A program made the translations under genes and the position numbers. Under the pieces are notes generated by a model. The model was given only the letters and a program-made list of their open reading frames with translations. It searched no databases and was not told where the DNA came from. Shown piece after piece: positions 9,015 through 18,449 of a stretch of DNA of 64,000 bases. Position 1 is the stretch's first letter. Each line of letters begins with the position of its first letter. The DNA comes from Siphonodentalium dalli. Its lineage: Eukaryota > Mollusca > Scaphopoda > Gadilida > Siphonodentaliidae. Where the stretch lies: NCBI GenBank assembly GCA_032622095.1, contig CP136061.1:2418001-2482000 (forward strand). The letters run 5' to 3'.

Positions 9015-9320
9015 GAACTATAAGTGACCCCAACCAAATTGCCATGGTCATACTCGGAGAGGCCGCGACCTATGAGTTATGCAAGGCTAAACACAAAGGC
9101 AGGAGTCTTAGGTAATAATTCCCAGTTCACCCATGGGTCAGTACAGACAAAGAGATGCACTAATGACGGCTACCAGTCATTAGCGATATATAAACCAGAC
9201 ATTAATCTACTCTTCAATCAGTTTCGGTCTTCAGACTAATTGGCAGATGCCAACATCCACCCGCTAAATTAATAAGCGGCGTTCCTGTCTTTCCATCCAT
9301 CCAAGATTTGATTGATAACA
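8871..9320 (+). repeat. Probable 3' LTR (TGTGGAG...GATAACA)
   Basis: About 450 bp starting TGT and ending ACA, five bases after the polypurine tract. It contains two direct 72-bp units at its start and a TATA box (GATATATAAACC, about 9186-9197). The 5' LTR is outside the window, so both ends are inferred rather than shown by comparison. Confidence 0.45.
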
Positions 9321-9596
9321 TTACTCTTGACTATAAATTGATATTAGATGTGAATAAATGATATACAAGAACTGACTTCATTATTCCACAATAGGTGAAC
9401 TATTTTCATTTTTCTAGTTGGAGTTATTCTCTGCCAATCATTTGTAACCGTAACCGCGAAAACACGTCGCATTTTTGAAACGACTTGCAAATGTAACTTT
9501 GTAACCCTTTTTAAATAATGGGTATCATTATTCTTCATAATCACATACCTACCACTATATTACTAATTTAACCAATCTTATATATGAAACTGGAAA
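9321..9596. other. Intergenic, nothing recognised
   Basis: AT-rich sequence with no motif or plausible coding frame. Confidence 0.5.
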
Positions 9597-9720
9597 TATG
9601 GAGCCCGGAGTTCTGCACGGCATATTAAGTGTACGGATTTCCTCCACCACTAAAACTGGCGTGATATAGCCTTAGTTGATAAAAGCGACATTAAACTTCA
9701 ATCAATCAATCGATCAACTG
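9597..9720 (+). mobile_element. SINE-like tail of the type common in molluscs
   Basis: Contains CCACCACTAAAACTGGCG, then ATAGCCTTAGTTGATAAAAG, and ends in an (ATCA)n-type tail (TCAATCAATCAATCGATCAA). This arrangement matches the 3' part of abundant molluscan and lophotrochozoan SINEs as I know them. No A/B boxes of a tRNA-like head were identified, so the copy may be 5'-truncated. Confidence 0.5.
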
Positions 9721-9859
9721 AGGCTTAATTGTATAAATACAGGTAGCGCGAGAAATATTTACTTAGTTTTTTTTTCCTTTTTGAGAAACTGTCGTAATAA
9801 GGTATCGGTATTTGATGTGATGGCACATTTACTTTAATTGGTCAAGAAAATTTAGTTGT

Positions 9860-10620
9860 ATATTCAAATTTGAAAAATGGGCATAGCTCCATCATAAAAG
9901 GTTGGACTGAACCAAAATTCGAATTTGACTTGTATTTCCATGTTATTAATCCACATACTCATTAATTTGATAGCTATCCATGTAATCATAACATCACAAT
10001 GTGTTATTATGCGCATAAAAAGTTTATAAGTGACAAAACTCTGCCAAAAATTGTCGGATCGAATCAAAGTTCAAATGTTGGATAGAATCCAAATCCAAAC
10101 TTGGTCGGAACTTTCTGATATGAAGGACAAATAATACCATATTTCATCAAATGCTGTCAAATACTATAATTCATGTTAACATCCGGACAACAAACTAATC
10201 GGCAAATTATAAGCCAAACAAGTGGCATAACTCCGTCAGTACTATTCAGAGCGAGCCATAATTAGAAACTGACCTCAGTGTATCAATGATCCACATATTA
10301 AATTTCAGTAATCGGATAATCATATTAAGTTGAGTTATCATCCGGACTACAAAATAGTCAGCAAATTCTAAGGCGAACATGGGCATAACTCCGCCAGAAA
10401 TCGTCGGACCGGATACAAATTTGAACTCGATCGTGACCCATACCAAGTTTCATTACATTATGTCGAATACTATTCAAGTTAACATCCCGAAAACAAAATA
10501 ATCGGCAATTTCCATGTCGAAAAAGGGGCATAACTCTGTCAAAATGGTCTGACCAAACCCAAATGCGAACCGAACGAACTGACGCCCGGTTCGAACAGGC
10601 AGACGGACGGACACCGTTCA
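9860..10620 (+). repeat. Degenerate interspersed repeat with internal ~150-180 bp periodicity
   Basis: The phrase GGGCATAACTC or close variants recurs (about 9878, 10212, 10380, 10526). Each is followed by a GTCGGACC/ATCGAA-type block, and between copies come phrases such as AACATCCGGACAACAAA. The end is a GGCAGACGGACGGACACCG motif. This resembles a class of repeat frequent in mollusc genomes. No intact coding frame. Confidence 0.55.
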
Positions 10621-10682
10621 ATTCTATAGTCTCCCGAAATTATATTCCTGGCAACAATTTTAACAACCAGCATCAAATCCAT

Positions 10683-10960
10683 TCAACACAGCCACTGACA
10701 CCATATTACATTTATTACATTCGTGTTTCAACGTATCAACACAGCCACTGACACCATATTACATTTATTACATTCGTGTTTCACTCGTATCAACACAGCC
10801 ACTGACACCATATTACATTTATTACATTCGTGTTTCAACGTATCAACACAGCCACTGACACCATATTACATTTATTACATTCGTGTTTCACTCGTATCAA
10901 CACAGCCACTGACACCATATTACATTTATTACATTCGTGTTTCACTCGTATCAACACGGG
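10683..10960 (+). repeat. 53/54-bp minisatellite, about 5 copies
   Basis: Near-identical units carry ATCAACACAGCCACTGACAC and TTATTACATTCGTGTTTC. The unit joint alternates between AACGT and ACTCGT, giving 53 or 54 bp. It lies just downstream (minus sense) of the distal SRCR exon. Confidence 0.9.
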
Positions 10961-11030
10961 CCACAGGGCTCTTCAACAACATCCAATAACACATACGAAC
11001 TTCTGTCCAACTGTCCAATACTTAACTAAC

Positions 11031-11330
11031 CTTGGCAGTCAACACCAGCATCCGACCCGTGAGAACAGTAAAATGTCCGCGAATGAGAGCAATTCCATAT
11101 TGCAGCCTCCTCCCCGGTACATGCGACGTAACTCATCCATATAGGCCCCGTACCGTATCCGTAGGTTGCTCCCATTCTGGAGATGCCTCCTCGAAATCCA
11201 AGCGTCTTGCACACGACATATGCATCAGAGTCATCCCACCCGTAATGACACACTGTTCCCCATTGACCGTTCATATAGACCTCAACTCGACCGGATGTTG
11301 TTATTGATCCACCAACTAGGCGAAAGTTTT
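11031..11330 (-). CDS. SRCR domain exon (distal), complete
   Basis: Exon of a scavenger-receptor cysteine-rich protein. Minus-strand acceptor TCAGTTGCAG precedes it and donor GTTAGT follows CAAG. Its length is 300 bp with phase 1 at both ends, so it is a symmetrical domain-sized exon. The translated domain opens NFRLVGGS, continues SGRVEVYMNGQWGTVCHYGW, and ends DAGVDCQG. Six cysteines occur at the positions expected for a six-Cys SRCR (GTVC, VVC, VAC, WNC, FYC, VDC), plus the characteristic KTLGFRGG. SRCR domains act extracellularly in ligand binding, often in innate immunity; the ligand here is unknown. It likely joins the exon at 18153-18449 in one multi-SRCR gene. No signal peptide or membrane segment is in the window. 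Confidence 0.92.
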
Positions 11331-11429
11331 CTGCAACTGATAAAGCACATCAATTGGTCGATGTCACTCGATGTGTCGCAGTTACGACCTCATGTGCACC
11401 GATGTGCACCATCACTCTCTGCTTAATAT

Positions 11430-11710
11430 ATTAAATGTAATGTTGATGCCCGGTGTATATCGATGTATAGAGTTACTGTCTGCATAATATATTAAATTCA
11501 ATGTTGATACTCGGTGTATATAGAAGTACATTCTTGCAGTACTGTCTGCATAATGTAATAAATGCAATGTTGATGCCCGGCGTATATCGATGTGCATCAT
11601 TGCAGTGCTGTATGCATACTATATTAAATTCAATGTCGGTGCCGGTGTATACCGTTGTGCAGGCTCACTGTCTGCATAATACAATAAATGCAATGTTATG
11701 ATTGTGCCTT
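11430..11710 (+). repeat. ~60-80 bp diverged tandem repeat, about 4 copies
   Basis: Recurring CTGTCTGCATAATATATTAAA and CAATGTTGATGCCCGG/GTGTATATCGATGT blocks, at variable spacing owing to small indels. Within the SRCR intron, close to the acceptor. Confidence 0.8.
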
Positions 11711-13053
11711 GTGTATATTGTTGATGTATATTGAAATGGACTATCGATGAGTTATATTGGAACCATTCATTGGCCAAACGACTGATTCCGTAATGATGGA
11801 GTTTTCGTAATATAACCCCATGAGTAATGGTATACAATTATTTGGACAAGTCATTGAATGTTACCAAAGTGCAATTCCTTTATTCTTTAGTGTTTTCTGT
11901 AGCTATGTTATACTATATTTGGTGACAGATGTGCACTGTTGAGCTGTCAGCTCGAAAGCCATATTCGTGTTTGTAACGGACATTAGATAGTCTGCTTAAC
12001 GTACCGTCGCATCAGAACTAAACTGCTTTATCTACATTTTGGCGAAAATATTGGTATATTTCGTTTCGGTGAGGGATTTCCTGTCCGAAAATCACCAGAT
12101 ATCGGTCTACCAAATTTGAAAGCAGAGGTTGTGTAAATCTATTCATCTCAAATAACTTGATTAAAATAACACAGAAATAGCGTGATTTGGGATTTTTGCA
12201 GGTTTATATGATTGAAGAACACGAACAACACTTAAGAACAAAAACAGAACAGTTTACACAAATTGTTCTATCTCCAGTTCGTGATTGCACACAAGATATC
12301 ATATGTTTTGTTTCGAGACTCGTCATATAATAGTATTTTACACCAGCCATCATACCCGCTGTTTAACATCTTCCAAAACAGAATGAGAAGATGTGAACCG
12401 GGGGAACCAAACTTTAAACTCGATTTCCCACAAAAATGAAAATATGGTGAGAGAATACTTTAGTTCTGACGCGACGATAGCTTTCTATAATATTGCATGG
12501 AAATGTTGGCAATATGTCTATCGGTCGATAGTTATCGAAGTTGTGTTTGTCCACTGATTTATACATTGGAATGGCGCTGGCTATAGTATGTTCACCCTAA
12601 TTATGTGGTACTATTCCAGGTGCGAACGACCTGTTGATTATATGAGATTATGGAGTGGAAATATAGTGTATCATCTCTGTAACGAGGATAACTGAAACTG
12701 TATTTTGTATTCCATCGTGTTACAAGGGAAATTATTTCTCCTCGTGTGGTTGCTGTGATGAGTATACTATTTCCTTCATGTGAAAATATTAAGTTAAAGA
12801 GGTCATGGCTGTCGTAAAATTTGAGAATGAATTCATTCCGGAGAAATCGCTGATAACGTGATATGATGAGCTTATTTATTTGAGGGATTTGGCGGCTAAA
12901 ACTTCATAAGTAAACTCTAGAGAGTTTCAACCGGGAACATTGAACTTGTCAAGCATTCACATATGAGAAAACATACACAGGGAGTGAGCATGTAATATGC
13001 AACACTGAAAAGAAAACATCCAGTGATGTGGCACAATGAATTAGAACGTCAAA
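11711..13053. other. Intronic sequence, nothing recognised
   Basis: No repeat unit, RNA gene or coding frame of note was seen up to the target duplication of the Polinton derivative. Confidence 0.5.
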
Positions 13054-13059
13054 CTTATC
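13054..13059 (+). repeat. Target-site duplication CTTATC (left)
   Basis: CTTATC directly precedes the left terminus and is repeated exactly at 16850-16855. A 6-bp duplication is the Polinton/Maverick hallmark. Confidence 0.88.
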
Positions 13060-13724
13060 AGTAGTAAGGGGGTCTCGTTACATCCACATTTAAAAATAGA
13101 TTTTTTGGGTCTAAAATTGTTTGTACTAAAATATTCCCAAAAAAAATTTCAAAACCCAAATTTTTTTTTCTCAAAATTTTCAAAAAAAAAATCTCGGTAT
13201 TACATTTTTTTTAATTATTTGAGTGTAATATCTTTTGTTATTTTTGTTCAACCAAATTTTAAATATTTTTCATGAAATAGCTTTATACCAATTATATGTG
13301 TATGGACAGGTCCGAGTCGCTGTAATTTTGGACATTGTGACCATCGGTATGAATGCATACATTCCAGTGTTTATCAATCAGACGCAGTCCATGCATCATA
13401 TAATTGTCATACCTGAAATAATTTGACACCATTACTCTTACATGAATAATAAAGAGCGTTTATTCTTTACTTCTCTATCGCGATGAAGTTATTGAGTATA
13501 TGACAGGTGTGTATTATCGCGAATTATTGGAAGTATTGAGATGTACTATGTTGAATCATGAGCGGACGAAGGGGGTAATGTGAAATTACAACCCCAGAAT
13601 GAACTGACATATTCGATGGAACAAATTTTCAAGTATGTACACGCCACATTGGGGGTAACAATGTCAAAAAGAGTCGCACCTTGGTTTACCAAATGACTTC
13701 TATTATATCCCGTTGACAGTTATA
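13060..13724 (+). repeat. Left terminal inverted repeat of Polinton derivative
   Basis: 665 bp, matching the reverse complement of 16141-16849 nearly base for base apart from A/T-tract indels near 13130-13210. The last matching bases are GACAGTTATA at 13715-13724. Confidence 0.9.
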
Positions 13725-14783
13725 CTACAACAAAGAACGCAACGACGAAATTGTCAATATTTGGTATTGTTCAATAACCCAATCGACAAGGGATTAATTT
13801 CAACATTATCAAGACAGATGTATCCTGAATGTCCTCAGCGTATGGTTCGAGAGTTTTCGGAAGCGACGAGTGAACCGTACGGTTACCTACTGGTGGATTT
13901 AAAAGCCGCAACACCGGACACATTACGTCGGCGACAGAATGTACTAAAAGAGGACACGAACCAACATATGGGTGAATGGAATGGCATGAAATATAATCTC
14001 CAAAAAGACAGAGAACACCCAGATGAACAGAATGGGATGAAAAAACATACAAAAGACACTGAGACCCAGGGTCAACAGAATGCGATGAAATACGATGACA
14101 GAGAACTCCCTGGTCAACAGAAGGGCATAGCATATAATTATATTGTGCCCCAGGGTCACCATAATGACTATACTAACGACATAAGGCCACCTGGTGAGCT
14201 CGATGAAATTAATAAGAACAACCGTCAAAACATAGACATTCGAGAAGACACGTCGTACCCTTGTAATGACTGCGGGCTTTTGTTCGAAGATCATTATGAT
14301 GTTCAGAGACACGTAAAAAACTGGTGTCAAGAAAATAAGTTAAAACGAAAATTAACTGAGGACACGGATGATAGTCAGAATAAGAAAATTAAATTTAAAT
14401 TGAATGAAGATGAATACTTCAAAAGTTTGTGTGCTGAGAGTAGAGATAAAACACATGAGGAATGGAGTGATAAAGTGGACACGTATAAGGAAAATGGTTC
14501 GAAAGAAACAGAAGCAAAAGAACAAGCTGACAAGGACCTTAAAAGTAAAGATATGAAGCACTTTATGAATGGTTATGCTTGGACAATAGTATCGTATCTG
14601 CAGCTGCGCAATGGGACTCTGCACAACAGAGTCATGGATAAAGTCGACAAATATATGAATAATGGTTATGGAGAATGTGATGCAGTAAAAATGTCAATAT
14701 TAAAGTACAAACCGATGCTAGAAAAATTCATGGACGAAATAAATGACACTTCTGACGAAAGTGATGACAATTCGGACGATTAA
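13725..14783 (+). pseudogene. Polinton packaging ATPase C-terminal fragment joined to C2HC-finger region
   Basis: Open frame of more than 350 codons, with no ATG at its head; it runs in from the terminal repeat and is open from 13659. The first ATPase-like residues follow the repeat boundary at once: RRNCQYLVLFNNPID, then SRQMYPE and PYGYLLVDLKAATPDT. That is the end of the FtsK/HerA-type DNA-packaging ATPase of Polintons. Walker A and B regions are absent, so it is not an active ATPase. A linker with four or five copies of a QQNGMKY-like motif follows. Next is a C2HC finger (C184, C187, H200, C205, counted from 13713) and a Lys/Glu-rich region. The last 90 residues (LQLRNGTLHNRVMD...) resemble proteins seen in other Polintons. 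The long frame without stops suggests either recent origin or retained coding. Confidence 0.7.
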
Positions 14784-16140
14784 ATTTCAATAAACTTCAT
14801 CAACATGATATTCCCGTTTTCGTTATATATCTATAAGCGGGGAGAGAGTGAGTGGATTATTGGGAATTGTAGAGTGAGAAACGATACGTAATGATAAAAG
14901 GCGCATTAAGTGCCAGAAAATTTGAACTTTAAATATTGTTCTGTGTTCCTTTAATATTCAAAAACACCGGTGCGTTTATTGTTAACATTCATTCATAATG
15001 AGTGTATTGTGTTCGTTTAATATTCAAACACCGGTGCGTTTATTGTTAATATTCATTCATAATGAGTGTCTAGTGTTCCTTTAATGATGTCACAGCGTGT
15101 GTACATGCAAGACAGTATAACACTATGCCTATGTCTGTATCTGTTGTCACACCGTGAGTGGATTGTCCGCCTTTAATGATGTCATAGCGTGTTAGCATGC
15201 AAGACAGTATAACACTATGATTATGTCTGTAGCTGTTGTTGGTAAGATGTGAAATATAAATTTCAAGGTTCAATTCATTCGTGTAGTAATTTCGTATATG
15301 TTCAACGCTCTTCATTCGTGCGCTTGTATTGTTAACATTCATTCATTATGAGTGTCCCTTTAGAGTGTCTTGTGTTCCTTTAAGATTCAAACACCAATAT
15401 TACATCACGTCCCTTGTTTCGTGTCACTTTAACTCCTTGAGTGTATTGCCCCTTCTAATGATGTCATAGCATGGGTACATGTAATACAGTATAACACTAT
15501 GACTATGTCTGTATCTGTTGTTGGTAAGATGTGAAATATAAATTTCAGTTCATTCGTGTAGTAATTTCGTATATGTTCAACGCTCTTCATTCGTAAGAGT
15601 TATTACCAACTGGAAGTTGTACTATTTTTGATAAACATCGGATTTGCTCATCAGACGATAAGCTGACAATATTTACGCATGGTCTAATTAGATTCATGCA
15701 TAAATGTAAGGTAATTTTTGTTATGGTCAAGTTTTTGTTAAGACCATGTTCTAACATAGATCGATAAATAAGTTAAAGGTCATTATATTCCACAGTCAAA
15801 TCTATTGGTGATCGAATTTGATAACTATTTTATTGGAACAACTAAGAGTATTATTTACGTGAGATCAATGAGTCCAATTATTATAAATAATACATTGCAG
15901 GCATCGGTGGATACCCGATTGCCACATTTAGTGATCACGTGATAAACTGATAAAATGTCCAAGTCACGTACTATATGTGTCTCATGACCTGTACGTATTA
16001 TGTATGCATATTTTTTTGGATAACTAATTATCGCGTTAATGTTAACAATGACACAGTTTATCAACCTTACGTGATAATAACCCGTTAAACAACTAATGTT
16101 GTTCAGACAAGATATCGATAATTGAACGAGTCGCACCACA
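14784..16140. other. Polinton derivative interior, noncoding
   Basis: No coding frame recognised. The left half is built of short direct repeats (14942-15600); the right half (15600-16140) is AT-rich without clear features. Confidence 0.6.
14942..15600 (+). repeat. Internal direct repeats in the Polinton derivative
   Basis: Two tandem copies of about 65 bp (14942-15007, 15008-15071) contain AACACCGGTGCGTTTATTGT and CATTCATAATGAGTGT, with a partial third near 15325-15390. A second unit, with AATGATGTCATAGCGTG, AGACAGTATAACACTATG and TTCGTATATGTTCAACGCTC, occurs at 15171-15325 and 15455-15600, with a partial copy at 15078-15140. Confidence 0.8.
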
Positions 16141-16849
16141 TATAACTGTCAACGGGATATAATAGAAGTCATTTGGTAAACCAAGGTGCGACTCTTTTTG
16201 ACATTGTTACCCCCAATGTGGCGTGTACATACTTGAAAATTTGTTCCATCGAATATGTCAGTTCATTCTGGGGTTGTAATTTCACATTACCCTCTTCGTC
16301 CGCTCATGATTCAACATAGTACATCTCAATACTTCCAATAATTCGCGATAATACACACCTGTCATATACTCAATAACTTCATCGCGATAGAGAAGTAAAG
16401 AATAAACGCTCTTTATTATTCATGTAAGAGTAATGGTGTCAAATTATTTCAGGTATGACAATTATATGATGCATGGACTGCGTCTGATTGATAAACACTG
16501 GAATGTATGCATTCATACCGATGGTCGCAATGTCCAAAATTACAGCGACTCGGACCTGTCCATACACATATAATTGGTATAAAGCTATTTCATGAAAAAT
16601 ATTTAAAATTTGGTTGAACAAAAATAACAAAAGATATTACACTCAAATAATTAAAAAAAATTTAATACCGAGATTATCCGAAACCGAAAACTCATTATAA
16701 AATTTTTGAGATTAAAATATTTGTTTTGAAAATTTTGAGAAAAAAATTTTTGGGGTTTGAAATTATGTTTGGGAATATTTTAGTACACACAATTTTAGAC
16801 CCAAAAAATCTATTTTTAGATGTGGATGTAACGAGACCCCCTTACTACT
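16141..16849 (-). repeat. Right terminal inverted repeat of Polinton derivative
   Basis: Inverted copy of 13060-13724, longer by about 44 bp chiefly because of extra sequence in the A/T-rich part around 16680-16740. Confidence 0.9.
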
Positions 16850-16855
16850 CTTATC
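16850..16855 (+). repeat. Target-site duplication CTTATC (right)
   Basis: Exact copy of the hexamer at 13054-13059, directly after the right terminus CTTACTACT. Confidence 0.88.
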
Positions 16856-17775
16856 CCAGTCATAACTCATTTGTTTCACGGTCCAAAAGGGTCGAAAATA
16901 TATTTAAATATAACGAAATACTCATGTGCTTTGTAACGATCTAGAGAAGTGATAGGGAGTGATATTAACTTTTATTGTGTTTTTCACGAAAACGCTCTTT
17001 ACTGTTTACCACATCAAAACATCCAGAAACGCTCTTTATTGTCCGGTAAAATTGGAAGTTCCTCGAACAACAAGTAATATGACTACCGCCCAATAGTCAA
17101 CGAAACGGAGCAATTCTAGGTAACAACACTTGTGCCCAAACTCATTTGTAAATTTTGCAATGAAGTTAAAAAAAATTGACAATATGATAGACCGAACCAA
17201 GACAGATATTAATAAACAAGTGAATATCAGGAACATGTTCAACAAATAATTACCTTCACAATTAACAATGGCATTATGTATGTCGTATATGTATGGATAT
17301 ATCCATTTAGTATATTAGATCAGATAATACAGCATACATAGATTGGAGACATGCACCGAAGAAACTCTCTATCTCATTGTCCGGGGAGTGTTAATTAGGC
17401 ATCATGAATACGTGTGTATATGGCTACTGTTTGCCAGTTAATCAAGACGACATTGGCAGTTAGTTATCCCGCAAATTGTCGTTGTCCTAGTGAGTCTTAT
17501 AAGTATGTTATAACATGGTGATAATCGTTTTCTTGAAATCGCCTCTCGTCAAGGACTAGTGAATATTTCTCGTATACGATTCTCTATGATGTAATGTACA
17601 CATCAGTGTATTCCGAATATCATTTCTATTAATAAATGTAAGTTTGGTAGAAAACTTTTATTAACAGTTTAATTTGCATGTTGTTGCTCTTCTTCGCTAT
17701 GCTATGCTTTAATTGTCAAAGCTGCAGATTAATGCAGAACATGGATATATACATATATACAATGGGGTCACTTAC
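16856..17775. other. Intronic sequence, nothing recognised
   Basis: AT-rich. The phrase AACGCTCTTTA(C/T)TGT occurs twice near 16992 and 17030; otherwise no structure seen. Confidence 0.5.
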
Positions 17776-17998
17776 ATTATCATCATCATCATCATCATCA
17801 CCATCGACGTCCCCATCGTCATCATCGTCCTCGACATTGTCTCATCATCAGTTTCATCATCATCATCATCACCATCCTCATCATCCTCATCATCATAATC
17901 ATCATCATTGTCCATCATCATCATCATCATCATTATCGTCATTATCGTCATCGCCGTCGTCATCATCATCGTCATCAGCATCATCGTCGTCGCTAATC
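17776..17998 (+). repeat. TCA/TCG trinucleotide microsatellite
   Basis: About 220 bp of (TCA)n with TCG and CCA variants. It creates Ser/His-rich frames on one strand and Met/Asp-rich frames on the other; these are composition artefacts. It lies about 155 bp downstream of the SRCR donor site in transcript sense. Confidence 0.95.
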
Positions 17999-18152
17999 AT
18001 CTTCATCTTGGCATCTTAGTGATTGTCGTCCTGGCAACGTTTATAACGTCATCATCAATATCGTCGTAATTTGTTTTCTCATTTTGTAGATTAGGTACAC
18101 ATGATGTGTGTTCTTTTATACATAAGTATGATGTATACAATCATTAACTTAC

Positions 18153-18449
18153 CCGGACATTCCACCCCAGCATCCCGGGTGTGTTGACAGCTATTTGTTC
18201 CCCATCCGTTGTGAGTGCAATCCCACACTGAAGTCTCATTTCCAGCGCATGTGACTTCGTCCAGCCAGATTGGTCCCGTCCCTTGTCCATAGCTTCTGGC
18301 AATACCGCCTTGGAAACCAAGAGTCCTGCACACGATAGCTGCATCAGTATTATCCCATCCGTTGTTGCACACCGTTCCCCATTGATCGTTCCTATACACT
18401 TCAACTCGACCAGATGCTGTACTATTTCCACCAACTAACCGAATATCGC
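18153..18449 (-). CDS. SRCR domain exon (proximal), complete
   Basis: Minus-strand exon with acceptor CCATTTTAG before it and donor GTAAGT after CCGG. It is 297 bp, phase 1 at both ends. The domain opens GDIRLVGGNS, continues SGRVEVYRNDQWGTVCNNGW, carries CRTLGFQGG and ends DAGVECPG. Six cysteines (GTVC, IVC, VTC, WDC, NSC, VEC) fit a six-Cys SRCR. Together with the exon at 11031-11330 it shows a one-domain-per-exon gene, typical of expanded invertebrate SRCR families with extracellular receptor or secreted products. Domain similarity between the two exons is clear (VEVYxNxQWGTVC, GTGPIW), consistent with duplication of a symmetrical exon. The gene's first exon and its ends are not seen. Confidence 0.93.

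Larger units (their letters stand above)
1..9320 (+). mobile_element. Env-bearing Ty3/gypsy (errantivirus-like) LTR retroelement, 5' part outside window
   Basis: The order pol (RT, RNase H, integrase, GPY/F-like end), long interval, env, polypurine tract and probable 3' LTR marks a Ty3/gypsy element carrying an F-type envelope, as in insect errantiviruses. The 5' LTR, primer-binding site, gag and most of the protease lie left of the window. The right limit rests on a polypurine tract at 8853-8865 followed by a TGT...ACA segment. The target duplication cannot be checked. The 2.6-kb pol-env gap with opposite-strand ORFs is unusual for the family. Pol is open over its whole visible length, so the copy is fairly young, but env carries a frame change. 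Confidence 0.85.
13060..16849 (+). mobile_element. Polinton/Maverick deletion derivative (3.79 kb)
   Basis: Termini are AGTAGTAAGGGGG... and ...CCCCCTTACTACT (AG...CT), with long terminal inverted repeats of 665 and 709 bp and exact 6-bp target duplications. The interior carries a packaging-ATPase-like C-terminal fragment. Full Polintons are 15-20 kb with PolB, integrase, protease, capsid and ATPase genes. Everything else is gone here, so the copy cannot move on its own. It sits within an intron of the SRCR gene. Confidence 0.88.
11331..18152 (-). other. Intron of the SRCR gene (~6.8 kb)
   Basis: Bounded by a GTAAGT donor next to the exon at 18153 and a TTGCAG acceptor next to the exon at 11330; both flanking exons are phase 1. 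It contains a ~70-bp tandem repeat, a Polinton derivative (13060-16849) and a TCA microsatellite. No further exon was recognised in 11711-13053 or 16856-17770, although a missed small exon cannot be excluded. Confidence 0.75.

Noticed and set aside
9024-9239. 71-codon plus-strand frame
   Set aside because: Lies within the probable LTR and includes its TATA region.
10563-11144. Plus-strand frames with repeated INTATDTILHLLHSCF
   Set aside because: Created by the 53/54-bp minisatellite.
11032-11426. Plus-strand frames opposite the SRCR exon
   Set aside because: The minus strand gives a full SRCR domain with splice sites; the plus-strand frames are shadows.
13771-14624. Antisense frames over the ATPase-derived region (13771-14133, 13944-14330, 14352-14624)
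   Set aside because: Shadows of the plus-strand coding sequence without their own motifs.
13235-16630. A 63-codon frame found in both arms (13235-13426 + and 16439-16630 -)
   Set aside because: It lies inside the Polinton terminal repeats; its duplication reflects repeat identity and no Polinton protein is known there.
17678-18019. Ser/His-rich protein gene (and the Met/Asp-rich frame on the other strand)
   Set aside because: Pure product of the TCA/TCG microsatellite within an intron.
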